A DNA stretch of 17,060 nucleotides from Oceanospirillaceae bacterium. GTDB taxonomy: Bacteria; Pseudomonadota; Gammaproteobacteria; Pseudomonadales; Balneatricaceae. Positions 7,800 to 15,177 of the stretch are shown piece after piece. Made by a program: the position numbers and the translations under genes. The stretch is from positions 1 through 17,060 of the forward strand of contig DPHD01000079.1 of the NCBI GenBank assembly GCA_003523085.1, written 5' to 3'. Each line of letters opens with the position of its first letter. Position 1 is the first letter of the stretch. The notes under the pieces are model-generated. The model saw only the letters and a list, made by a program, of their open reading frames with translations. It was not told the origin of the DNA and made no database searches.

Positions 7800-8503
7800 T
7801 AGTTTTCCGACCAGCGATAGCCCAAGCCATATTCCGAACGGATGGCATCAAAATCAGCATCGAGGTGTTTAATTTTGCGTTTAATATTACGAATATGAGT
7901 ACTGATGGTGTTATTCGAAACGTAATGCTGGTGGGTAGCTTGCGCCAGCGTGTCATAGGTAAGAATGTGCCCGGGCCTACGGGTCAACGCCTCAATCATA
8001 CGAAACTCAGTTAAAGTTAAGCCGTTTATTTCCTCGCCCCGCCACTTGGCTTGGCGACTTTCTTCTAACAACTGTAAATGACCAATGTCGCGCGTACTCT
8101 GCTCATCAGCTTCAGCGGCTACGCCCCTAATATCACTCAATCTCACCAAGGTGGCCACTTTTTCAGCCAAAAAGTCGAGGGATACGGGTTTCGGTTGATA
8201 GTCCCACGCGCCCATACGTAGCCCTAAAATACGATCAATTTCGCCCACTCGCTCGGTTAAAAAGAGCACCGGCAAGTCGGGGTGAATTTTTAGCAAGGCA
8301 CTGCAAAGTTGAAAGCCTGCATCGATATTGTCATCCATGATGATGTCCAAGATAACCAAATCTGGACGCTCCAACTTCAAACCTTCTTCGGCGACTTCTT
8401 TACCTGCATAAGCCGTTACGCGATAACCACGTTGCTCTAGGGCAAACTGGTAGTTATCCCGCTGATCGGTATCATCTTCGACTATGACAATATGCTTGGC
8501 CAA
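7799..8503 (-). CDS. pdsR: OmpR-type response regulator, partner of the PdsS-like kinase
   Basis: A 234-residue DNA-binding response regulator. The receiver domain (about 3-120) has the acidic pair D10/D11, phospho-acceptor D53 in LVILDIIMDD, T83 in FLTERVG and K105 in DYQPKP. The winged-helix output domain (about 145-232) contains LTLTEFRMIEALTRRPGH, NNTISTHIRNIKRKIK and a terminal SEYGLGYRW. The NIDAGFQLC and FDAIRSEYGLGYRW stretches are what I associate with the PdsR family. Translation starts at TTG (8503); AGGA 7 nt upstream supports it and the protein begins MAKHIVIVEDD in register. Only 15 nt separate it from the trpS stop, and its own stop overlaps the kinase start (TAATG), so trpS-pdsR-pdsS-yidD may be one transcript. 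Its target genes are unknown. Confidence 0.88.
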   Translation of the reverse strand: MAKHIVIVEDDTDQRDNYQFALEQRGYRVTAYAGKEVAEEGLKLERPDLVILDIIMDDNIDAGFQLCSALLKIHPDLPVLFLTERVGEIDRILGLRMGAWDYQPKPVSLDFLAEKVATLVRLSDIRGVAAEADEQSTRDIGHLQLLEESRQAKWRGEEINGLTLTEFRMIEALTRRPGHILTYDTLAQATHQHYVSNNTISTHIRNIKRKIKHLDADFDAIRSEYGLGYRWSEN

Positions 8504-8518
8504 AAGCGTTTCCTTGTA

Positions 8519-9844
8519 TTAACTAAGCGACAAGCGCTGCTGCAGTAATTGCAGGGTTTTCTGCAAATTTTTGCGGGTTTTTTTGGTGGCGTTTTGTATC
8601 TGCAAGTTCAAACCTTCAACCGCCTCTGCGCCTGCAACTTGAACATCTTCGCTGGCGTTAACCTGCGCCATCAACTGATCTACATCTTGGGCTAGCTGTT
8701 GCGCTTCTTGCTCGGCTCTTTGCTTGGCAATAGCCAAGCCTTTGGCTTTGCCGGCATCGGCTTTCGCTTGTGCTTCGGCGGACAGCTCTTTTTTAGCTTT
8801 ACCCGTGTGCGATTTAGCATCAACATCGCTTGCTAATGACATAATACCTACGGCAGAACGTAACTTATGCATAAACGGTTCGCTGTGGGCACGGGCCTTT
8901 AGAGCGCCTTTTTGTAATTCGGCTTCGACATAGCCTGGGTCAGCAATAATTTGATTATAGCGACCACGAGCAGGCGATAGGTAGGCGTCCAAATAATCAA
9001 ACAGTTTGTTTTTCATCTGCCCCCAAGCGATGCCATTAGCATACTCCATGCGTACGGCTTGAGTTTCTTCTGCTGTAGCAAAAGCACTATAGATTTCGAA
9101 CAAAGTACAGGTTGTGGGATCTTTAGCTTCACCGGGTTGTAGGCTATTGGTAGTAATTTGCATAATCAACTTACGCAATTCATCGGTGGGCGCAAACAAG
9201 GGAATGATATTACCGTAACTTTTGCTCATCTTTCGCCCGTCTAAACCCGACAGCACCTTGGCATCACCTTCGTCAACCATGGCTTCGGGCAATACAAAGT
9301 GCTCGCCGTAGGTGTGGTTAAAACGCATGGCGATGTCTCGGCACATCTCGATGTGCTGAATTTGGTCTTTACCCACCGGAATCTGGTGCGCATTAAACAT
9401 TAAAATGTCTGCGGCCATTAAAATGGGGTAACTGTACAAGCCCATACTGATACCTTGATCTAAATCCGTATGGCCTTGGCGCTGGTTTTCGTCTACAGAC
9501 CCTTTATAGGCGTGGGCGCGGTTCATCATGCCTTTGGCCGTCATGCAGGTTAAAAACCATGCTAATTGAGGTATTTCAGGAATGTCTGATTGGCGGTAAA
9601 AAGTGGCATTATTAGTGTCTAACCCCAGCGCCAGCCAAATAGCAGCTATTTCGCGGCCCGAGCGGTGTAACGTTTGCGGATCCTGGCACTTAATCAGCGC
9701 GTGGTAGTCGGCCAGAAAGTAAAAACTATCAACATCACTTTGTTGACTCGCGTTGACTGCGGGCTTTAGGGCACCGAGATAATTACCGAGATGAGGTGTT
9801 CCAGTGGTAGTTATGCCCGTAAGCACACGTTGTTTGGCTTGCAT
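8519..9844 (-). CDS. trpS: Tryptophan-tRNA ligase, long form with C-terminal extension
   Basis: Charges tRNA-Trp with tryptophan in the cytosol. Class I signatures are intact: the HIGH-type motif PHLGN (H18-N21) in TTTGTPHLGNYLG, and KMSKS at 205-209 in GLDGRKMSKSYGN. The catalytic and anticodon-binding part ends around residue 335, similar to the 334-residue E. coli enzyme. A tail of about 107 residues follows, rich in Ala, Lys, Gln and Glu, with coiled-coil character (AKADAGKAKGLAIAKQRAEQ, then EAQQLAQDVDQLM) and a basic end (KKTRKNLQKTLQLLQQRL). Long TrpS proteins of this kind occur in Pseudomonas-type bacteria. The ATG at 9844 has no strong ribosome site, but a good promoter lies just upstream. 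It is the likely first gene of the minus-strand run. Confidence 0.96.
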   Translation of the reverse strand: MQAKQRVLTGITTTGTPHLGNYLGALKPAVNASQQSDVDSFYFLADYHALIKCQDPQTLHRSGREIAAIWLALGLDTNNATFYRQSDIPEIPQLAWFLTCMTAKGMMNRAHAYKGSVDENQRQGHTDLDQGISMGLYSYPILMAADILMFNAHQIPVGKDQIQHIEMCRDIAMRFNHTYGEHFVLPEAMVDEGDAKVLSGLDGRKMSKSYGNIIPLFAPTDELRKLIMQITTNSLQPGEAKDPTTCTLFEIYSAFATAEETQAVRMEYANGIAWGQMKNKLFDYLDAYLSPARGRYNQIIADPGYVEAELQKGALKARAHSEPFMHKLRSAVGIMSLASDVDAKSHTGKAKKELSAEAQAKADAGKAKGLAIAKQRAEQEAQQLAQDVDQLMAQVNASEDVQVAGAEAVEGLNLQIQNATKKTRKNLQKTLQLLQQRLSLS

Positions 9845-9876
9845 TGAATAGATCTATTATGACAAATGAAAGCGCC

Positions 9877-9906
9877 ATTATACACAGCCCTATTCGTCGA
9901 TGTTAA
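9877..9906 (-). promoter_or_regulatory. Sigma-70 promoter for trpS
   Basis: On the minus strand, TTAACA (-35, 9901-9906) and a perfect TATAAT (-10, 9877-9882) are separated by 18 nt. The start point would fall near 9870, giving a short leader of about 25 nt before the trpS ATG, with no room for a trp leader peptide or a T-box. It is the best promoter match in the window. Confidence 0.65.
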
Positions 9907-9932
9907 CCCCCCCTTTTGATCCGTTATAGCGG

Positions 9933-10289
9933 TTAGATCACAAAACGTTGATTCGACAGAGTTTGAGAATCAATGCGCAGGCAGGTTAAGTTGCGCTTGG
10001 CTAACGGATCCCCTTGCTCGGCAGACTTTAACAGCCAATTAAGTGCATCTACCGGCGACGCTTGTTCGACTCTTCCCAGGGCATAAATAACGGCCAGGTT
10101 ATTCTGGCCCTGATGGTGGCCTTTGCGGGCTGACGTTTGATACCAAAACTGCGCTCTTAAATAGCTTTGTTGATATTCATACTGACAGGCTAATTTAAAT
10201 TCGTGGCCACCACTTTGACTCATGTCCACCTCGTCTTCGAGACTATAACTGAGCAATACTTGAGATTGCCATGGGTGTAACGAGTGCAT
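9933..10289 (-). CDS. Small Sel1-repeat (TPR-like) protein
   Basis: 118 residues with no signal peptide or membrane segment. The middle holds two Sel1-like helical repeats: AQFWYQTSARKGHHQGQNNL then AVIYALGRV (about 46-74), and DALNWLLKSAEQGDPLAKRN (about 81-100), with the family's W-x-x-K/T-S-A and G-x-x-x-A/G spacing. Such repeats normally mediate protein-protein contact. With only two, this is a minimal or truncated family member. AAGG 6 nt before the ATG at 10289 supports the start; an internal Met (MSQSGGHE, residue 23) is an alternative. It ends 88 nt before trpS in the same direction, but trpS has its own promoter, so linkage is not implied. No specific role can be assigned. Confidence 0.7.
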   Translation of the reverse strand: MHSLHPWQSQVLLSYSLEDEVDMSQSGGHEFKLACQYEYQQSYLRAQFWYQTSARKGHHQGQNNLAVIYALGRVEQASPVDALNWLLKSAEQGDPLAKRNLTCLRIDSQTLSNQRFVI

Positions 10290-10619
10290 AAGTCACCTTT
10301 TTCCTATATCTACCGGGTTTCATAACAGCTTTATATTGGCTTTTTTAGCCGCCGTTATTAGTAATATTAGTCGAGAAATTGTAGTCTTCAAGTCGAAGGC
10401 CACTTATTACCTACAGTTGTTGCACTGATGGCAACGCCCCTGTCTTAATCCAGTATGCAGCGGTCCAATAGGTGCATTTTTTTCTTCTAAGGCAATTACT
10501 TTGAGTATCGCGTCTCGTGCTTCGTTAGTGTGAGTCGCTTTTTGACAAGTTAGGCGAATACCTCGTGGGTAAAATTTGCTCGATTATTTTCCTACCCTAC
10601 TCTTCGGGAGCAAACACAT
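10290..10619. promoter_or_regulatory. Regulatory gap upstream of the dimethylglycine dehydrogenase-like gene
   Basis: 330 nt between divergent genes, with no ORF of note on either strand (the longest plus-strand ATG frame I read is about 11 codons). A consensus -35-like TTGACA occurs at 10542-10547 and TAAAAT at 10570-10575, but the spacer is 22 nt, too long for an ordinary sigma-70 promoter unless an activator remodels it. A small hairpin GGCT-TTTTT-AGCC sits near 10338-10350. GGGAG at 10606-10610, 9 nt before the ATG, is the ribosome site of the downstream gene. I could not identify a betaine-responsive operator or riboswitch. Confidence 0.4.
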
Positions 10620-13145
10620 ATGAAATCTTCTGCTAAAGTCGTCGTTATTGGCGGTGGTGTTGTCGGCGCTGGTACCTTGTACCATTTGGCCAAAAAAGGT
10701 TGGACCGACGTTGTCATGGTCGAACGTAAAGAATTAACCTCGGGTTCCACATGGCACGCAGCTGGTTTGCTACCGCTATTTAACATGAGTTACTCGGTAG
10801 GTAAGCTACACCAGTATTCAGTAGACTTTTACCATGAGTTGGAAAAAGAAACCGGCATGAACGTCGGTTTCTCAGTGGTCTCTAACATTCGTTTAGCGAA
10901 CTGCGAATACCGCATGGATGAATACAAGTACTACGCCGGTGTGGCTAAGACTGTAGGCGTAGAAACTAACTTCCTGACACCTGAACAGGTTAAAGAAGTA
11001 TGGCCTCTGTGTAACACCGAAGGTTTACTGGGCGCGATCCAGCATCCAGACGACGGCTATATTCAACCCGCAGACCTAACCCAAGCCCTTTGTAAGGGTG
11101 CCCGCGACATGGGTGCTGAAATTTACCGCTTTACTAGCGTAACCGCAATTGAGCAGCAAGTGGACCAAACTTGGATCGTTAAAACCGACAAAGGTGACAT
11201 CGCTTGTGATCACGTAGTGTCTTGTACCGGTAGTTTTGCCCGTAAGACCGGCGAAATGGTTGGCCTAGACATTCCAGTCATTCCTGTAGAGCATCAGTTT
11301 ATTGTGACTGAGCCACATCCAGAAATTCTAGAACGTAAGAAGCAAGGTTTGCCAGAGATGGGCGTATTACGCGAATCAGACGGCGGCTACTACCTACGTG
11401 AAGAAGCCGGCGGCTTGTTGCTAGGACCCTACGAAAAAGGCGCTCCATGCGTTTATGTGGACGGCCCTGCCGACGACTGCGAATACGAATTGTTCAATGA
11501 AGAGCTAGACCGTTTGATGCCCCACATTGAGTTTTGTATGAACCGTGTGCCTGCCTTCGCCGAAGTTGGCGTCAAGGAAGTGTACAACGGTGCCATCGCC
11601 TATACGCCAGACGGCAACCCCATTGTAGGCCCAGCACCTGGGCTTAAGAACTTCTGGCTCAACGAAGGCCACTCCTTTGGCATTACCGCCGCGGGCGGCG
11701 CTGGCTGGCAGTTGGCTGAGTGGATGATCGACGGTGAACCTACGGTTGACATGATGGGCGTTGACCCACGTCGTTTTGGCCCCTACGCCACTCGCGGTTA
11801 CTTGAAAGAGAAAAACGAAGAAGCCTACGCCAACGTATTCACCACCCACTACCCAGACGAAGAGCGTGAAGCGGCTCGTCCCCTAAAAACCACACCTTGC
11901 TACGATCGTATGAAAGAGCTTGGCGCGGTATTTGGTAGTGTTTACGGTTGGGAACGTCCTAACTGGTTCATGCCAACTAAAGACTACGCTCTAACGGCAG
12001 AAGAGTTAGCCACCGATGACGTTGACCAAGTACTATGGAACCAAAACTTCTCTGAGCCACTTGATGGCGGCCCAATTGTTGAGAAGAACTCGTTCCGTCG
12101 TTCTAACTACCATGAGTTTGTAGGCAACGAATGTAAGCATGTGACTGAAAAAGTTGGTTTGCTAGACATGTCTGCCTTTGCTAAAGCCATTGTTAAAGGC
12201 CCAGGCGCAGAAGCCTGGTTAGAGTACATTTTTGCTAACAAGATGCCGAAGACTATTGGCCGTATTTCGTTGGTACACATGTTGACTCAAAGCGGCGGCG
12301 TACGTTCTGAATATACAGTTTACAAAACTGGCCCACAAAGCTATTACCTGGTGTCTGCCGGTGCCTTTGAAACCCACGACCACGACTACTTGTTTAAGCT
12401 TAAGCCAACCGATGGCAGCGTCGACGTAACACGCGTCACCACCAACACTGGCGTACTGGTATTGGCTGGCCCACGTTCACGTGACGTATTACAGAAGTTG
12501 ACCGACACCGATCTGTCTAACGACAGCTTCAAGTGGTTAACAGGCAAGAAGATCAACGTTGGCTACGGTACTGCAGAAGCATTAAGAGTCAACTTTGTGG
12601 GTGAGCTGGGTTGGGAACTACACCACCCTATCGAGATGCAAAACTACATCTTTGACCAGTTAATGAAGGCCGGTGCCGAATTCGACATTAAACCCTTTGG
12701 TATTCGTGCCATGGATTGTATGCGTTTAGAGAAATCGTATCGTTTGATCCCACGTGAGATGTCGATCGAATACTCCGCCATGGAATCGGCCCTAGGTCGT
12801 TTTGTACGGTTAGACAAAGAAGGCGACTTCATTGGCAAAGACGCATTAGCTGCATGGCAAGAGCGCGGCGCTGATAATGCCTTCGCTACCATCGAAGTGC
12901 ACGGTGTAACCGATGCCGATGCCCGTGGTTCGGAAGCCATCTACAAAGACGGCGAATTAGTTGGCCGTACTACGTCTGGCGGCTACGGCTGGCGCATACA
13001 AAAGTCTCTAGCCCTTGGCATGGTTAAAACTGGCCTTGAAGTGGTTGGCACTGAGCTTGAAATTGAAATTTTAGGCGAAATGTACAAAGCCACTGTGGTT
13101 GAGGAGTCACCTTTCGACCCGACAAATGTCAAATTGCGTGCTTAA
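10620..13145 (+). CDS. Dimethylglycine/sarcosine dehydrogenase-like flavoenzyme fused to a GcvT folate domain
   Basis: 841 residues, organised like the mitochondrial DMGDH/SARDH proteins. An N-terminal DAO-type FAD domain (about 6-365) has the dinucleotide fold VVVIGGGVVGAGTLYHLAKK (7-26) and TSGSTWHAAGL, where H46 matches the histidine that binds FAD covalently in DMGDH. A linker of FAO_M type (about 370-425, PYATRGYLKEKNEEAYANVF) is followed by GCV_T (about 430-710, with FVGELGWELHHP) and GCV_T_C (about 740-835, with GRTTSGGYGWRIQKSLALGM). Expected role: oxidative N-demethylation of dimethylglycine or sarcosine, with the one-carbon unit captured on tetrahydrofolate as 5,10-methylene-THF. 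The following etfBA supports a dehydrogenase feeding ETF over an oxygen-using oxidase. Whether the substrate is dimethylglycine, sarcosine or another N-methyl compound cannot be decided from motifs alone. Confidence 0.88.
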   Translation: MKSSAKVVVIGGGVVGAGTLYHLAKKGWTDVVMVERKELTSGSTWHAAGLLPLFNMSYSVGKLHQYSVDFYHELEKETGMNVGFSVVSNIRLANCEYRMDEYKYYAGVAKTVGVETNFLTPEQVKEVWPLCNTEGLLGAIQHPDDGYIQPADLTQALCKGARDMGAEIYRFTSVTAIEQQVDQTWIVKTDKGDIACDHVVSCTGSFARKTGEMVGLDIPVIPVEHQFIVTEPHPEILERKKQGLPEMGVLRESDGGYYLREEAGGLLLGPYEKGAPCVYVDGPADDCEYELFNEELDRLMPHIEFCMNRVPAFAEVGVKEVYNGAIAYTPDGNPIVGPAPGLKNFWLNEGHSFGITAAGGAGWQLAEWMIDGEPTVDMMGVDPRRFGPYATRGYLKEKNEEAYANVFTTHYPDEEREAARPLKTTPCYDRMKELGAVFGSVYGWERPNWFMPTKDYALTAEELATDDVDQVLWNQNFSEPLDGGPIVEKNSFRRSNYHEFVGNECKHVTEKVGLLDMSAFAKAIVKGPGAEAWLEYIFANKMPKTIGRISLVHMLTQSGGVRSEYTVYKTGPQSYYLVSAGAFETHDHDYLFKLKPTDGSVDVTRVTTNTGVLVLAGPRSRDVLQKLTDTDLSNDSFKWLTGKKINVGYGTAEALRVNFVGELGWELHHPIEMQNYIFDQLMKAGAEFDIKPFGIRAMDCMRLEKSYRLIPREMSIEYSAMESALGRFVRLDKEGDFIGKDALAAWQERGADNAFATIEVHGVTDADARGSEAIYKDGELVGRTTSGGYGWRIQKSLALGMVKTGLEVVGTELEIEILGEMYKATVVEESPFDPTNVKLRA

Positions 13146-13174
13146 TCAGTTAGGGTAATAATAACTCCCTGTGA

Positions 13175-13212
13175 TGGCCCAAGGCATTTATTTACCTTGG
13201 GCCAGATTTTTT
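13175..13212 (+). terminator. Intrinsic terminator after the dehydrogenase gene
   Basis: A perfect 10-bp stem, TGGCCCAAGG (13175-13184) pairing with CCTTGGGCCA (13195-13204) across a 10-nt loop, followed by GATTTTTT. It lies 29 nt after the stop and should end most transcripts before etfBA. Confidence 0.88.
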
Positions 13213-13214
13213 AT

Positions 13215-13263
13215 ACCCAGCAGCGTTGACTTCTGGGTGGGCAGGTTTAAACTGCCTGCTTTT
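13215..13263 (+). repeat. Two further hairpins in the leader of etfBA
   Basis: Just past the terminator, ACCCAG (13215-13220) pairs with CTGGGT (13233-13238) across 12 nt, and GCAGG (13241-13245) pairs with CCTGC (13255-13259) across 9 nt, followed by a run of four Ts. The second is a weak terminator candidate. A -35-like TTGACT lies at 13226-13231, but I see no convincing -10 at the right distance. The elements could shape the etfBA leader or be a partial back-up terminator. Confidence 0.45.
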
Positions 13264-13311
13264 AATGGTGTTTGCAAACGCTAGCACCAGTTATTTTATC
13301 TAAGTGAGATC

Positions 13312-14067
13312 ATGTCCATGAAAGTTTTAGTTGGCGTAAAACGCGTTCTAGACCCTCAGGTCAAGGCCCGTGTTAAGGCAGACAAATCAGGTATCGACCT
13401 AACCAATGCCAAGATGACCATGAACCCGTTTGACGAAAACGCAGTGGAAGAAGCCATTCGTTTACGTGAAGCCGGAACAGTTGAAGAAGTTGTGGCGCTA
13501 TCCATTGGTGCCGCAAAATCGGAAGAGACCCTACGTAATGCCCTAGCGTTAGGTGCAGACCGTGCCATCCTTGTTCTCACCGAAGACGTATTAGAGCCTT
13601 TAGCCATTGCTAAAGTATTTAAAGCCATCGTCGATAAAGAAAGCCCAGACCTAGTCTTGGTTGGAAAACAAGCCATTGATGATGACTGCAACCAAACGGG
13701 TCAGATGTTATCTGCCCTTTTAGCTTGGCCTCAGGCTACCTTTGCATCTAAAATTGAACTTGCAGACGGCACCGCTCAGGTAACCCGCGAAGTAGACTCA
13801 GGTTTAGAAACCATTAACGTTAACATGCCTGCGGTCATCTCCGTCGACTTGCGTCTTAACGAGCCACGTTACGCATCACTACCTAACGTTATGAAAGCTA
13901 AGCGTAAACCATTAGAAAAAATGGAGCTTGCCGACCTAGGTTTAGACACCGCCAACCGCATGACCACCATCGAAGTGATGGAGCCACCAGCTCGCGCTGC
14001 CGGTGTGATTGTTGAAAGCGTTGCCGAGTTAGTTGAAAAACTACGTAACGAAGCCAAGGTTATTTAA
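13312..14067 (+). CDS. etfB: Electron transfer flavoprotein beta subunit
   Basis: The AMP-binding partner of EtfA, together an FAD heterodimer that takes electrons from dehydrogenases and passes them to the ETF:quinone oxidoreductase. 251 residues, standard. It begins MSMKVLVGVKRVLDP and contains MNPFDENAVEEAIRL (37-51), VGKQAIDDDCNQTGQM (117-132, nucleotide-binding region) and the dehydrogenase recognition loop EPRYASLPNVMKAKRKP (184-200). ATG at 13312 is taken as start; a second ATG two codons later (13318) is equally compatible and closer to the family start. It is followed 9 nt later by etfA. Position directly after a methylated-glycine dehydrogenase suggests that enzyme is its main electron donor, as in the dgcAB-etf locus of Pseudomonas. 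Confidence 0.96.
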   Translation: MSMKVLVGVKRVLDPQVKARVKADKSGIDLTNAKMTMNPFDENAVEEAIRLREAGTVEEVVALSIGAAKSEETLRNALALGADRAILVLTEDVLEPLAIAKVFKAIVDKESPDLVLVGKQAIDDDCNQTGQMLSALLAWPQATFASKIELADGTAQVTREVDSGLETINVNMPAVISVDLRLNEPRYASLPNVMKAKRKPLEKMELADLGLDTANRMTTIEVMEPPARAAGVIVESVAELVEKLRNEAKVI

Positions 14068-14076
14068 GGAGCCACT

Positions 14077-15006
14077 ATGAGCATTTTAGTTATTGCAGAA
14101 CATGATAACGCCAGCCTAGTTGGCGCTACCTTAAACACAGTCACGGCTGCCCAACAAATTGGTGGCGACATAGACCTACTGATTGCTGGCAACGGCTGCG
14201 CTGAAGCAGCACAAGCCGCTGCCCAAGTGAATGGTGTGAACCGTGTACTACTGGCAGATGATGCTAGCCTAGAAGGCCAGCTTGCCGAAAACGTTGCCAA
14301 CCTAGTGGTATCACTAGCCGGCAACTACACCCACGTACTCACCGCAGCCACTACCTTTGGCAAGAACTTCATGCCTCGCGCGGCTGCCTTGTTAGACATG
14401 AGTCAGATTTCAGAAATTAGCGAAGTGGTTTCTGCGGATACCTTTGTACGTCCTGTGTACGCTGGTAACGCCATGGCCAAAGTGCAGTCTAGCGACAGCA
14501 TCAAGCTCATCACCGTGCGTACCACTAAGTTTGACGCCGCTGCCGAAACAGGTGGTTCTGCCGCCGTTGAAGCGGTTGAAGTAACTGCTGATTCTGGCCT
14601 GTCTCGCTTTGTCGGTTTGGCTGCCTCGGAATCTGAGCGTGTTGAACTGACGTCTGCCTCTATCGTTATCTCCGGTGGCCGTGGCATGCAAAATGGCGAA
14701 AACTTCCACATGTTGGACAGTGTTGCCGATAAGCTTGGCGCTGCCGTAGGCGCATCACGTGCCGCTGTAGACGCAGGTTTTGTGCCTAACGACTACCAAG
14801 TAGGCCAAACGGGCAAAGTGATTGCTCCTGATCTCTACATCGCGGTAGGTATTTCTGGTGCCATCCAACACTTAGCTGGCATGAAGGATTCTAAGACCAT
14901 TGTTGCTATCAACAAGGACTCAGAAGCGCCTATCTTCCAGGTGGCCGACTACGGCTTAGTGGCCGACTTGTTTGAAGCGGTACCAGAGTTAGACAACGCA
15001 CTCTAA
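14077..15006 (+). CDS. etfA: Electron transfer flavoprotein alpha subunit
   Basis: The FAD-carrying subunit of ETF. 309 residues, normal. The N-terminal domain (about 1-190) begins MSILVIAEHDNASLVGATLN. The FAD domain (about 195-305) shows VISGGRGM (197-204), GASRAAVDAGFVP (225-237), QVGQTGKVIAPDLYIAVGIS (241-260), GAIQHLAGMKDSK and IVAINKDSEAPIF, all strong family signatures for the flavin pocket. AAGGAG overlapping the etfB stop, 9 nt between the genes, gives tight co-expression with etfB. A strong intrinsic terminator follows at 15033, so the pair forms its own unit or the end of one. No ETF:quinone oxidoreductase gene is in view, so the electron route to the quinone pool must be encoded elsewhere. 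Confidence 0.97.
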   Translation: MSILVIAEHDNASLVGATLNTVTAAQQIGGDIDLLIAGNGCAEAAQAAAQVNGVNRVLLADDASLEGQLAENVANLVVSLAGNYTHVLTAATTFGKNFMPRAAALLDMSQISEISEVVSADTFVRPVYAGNAMAKVQSSDSIKLITVRTTKFDAAAETGGSAAVEAVEVTADSGLSRFVGLAASESERVELTSASIVISGGRGMQNGENFHMLDSVADKLGAAVGASRAAVDAGFVPNDYQVGQTGKVIAPDLYIAVGISGAIQHLAGMKDSKTIVAINKDSEAPIFQVADYGLVADLFEAVPELDNAL

Positions 15007-15032
15007 ACTCGTCATTACGAGAAGCAAACCAT

Positions 15033-15060
15033 AAAGCCCAGCCATACGCTGGGCTTTTTT
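15033..15060 (+). terminator. Intrinsic terminator after etfA
   Basis: A perfect 10-bp stem, AAAGCCCAGC (15033-15042) with GCTGGGCTTT (15048-15057), across the 5-nt loop CATAC, and a six-T tract (15055-15060). It lies 26 nt after the etfA stop and separates etfBA from the transporter gene. Confidence 0.92.
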
Positions 15061-15177
15061 ATGCTTGTAAATCCAAGCTTATCCACAAATTACGACTATG
15101 CTTTATAGGTGCCTTATTGAAGTCTCTTTTGTATTAAGCGCACATCTCTCAATAACTAACAAATATAGAGGTGTATC

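Noticed and set aside
10542..10575. TTGACA and TAAAAT upstream of the dehydrogenase as a sigma-70 promoter
   Set aside because: The 22-nt spacer is outside the usable 16-19 nt range. Kept only as a remark in the gap description.
10290..10619. Glycine or tetrahydrofolate riboswitch in the leader of the demethylation gene
   Set aside because: Metabolically attractive, but I could not find the conserved core bases or a paired-helix layout of either class.
15079..15087. A perfect DnaA-box-like TTATCCACA upstream of the BCCT gene
   Set aside because: It is a single 9-mer with no cluster of boxes, no AT-rich unwinding region and no dnaA/dnaN or gidA neighbours, so it is not evidence of an origin.
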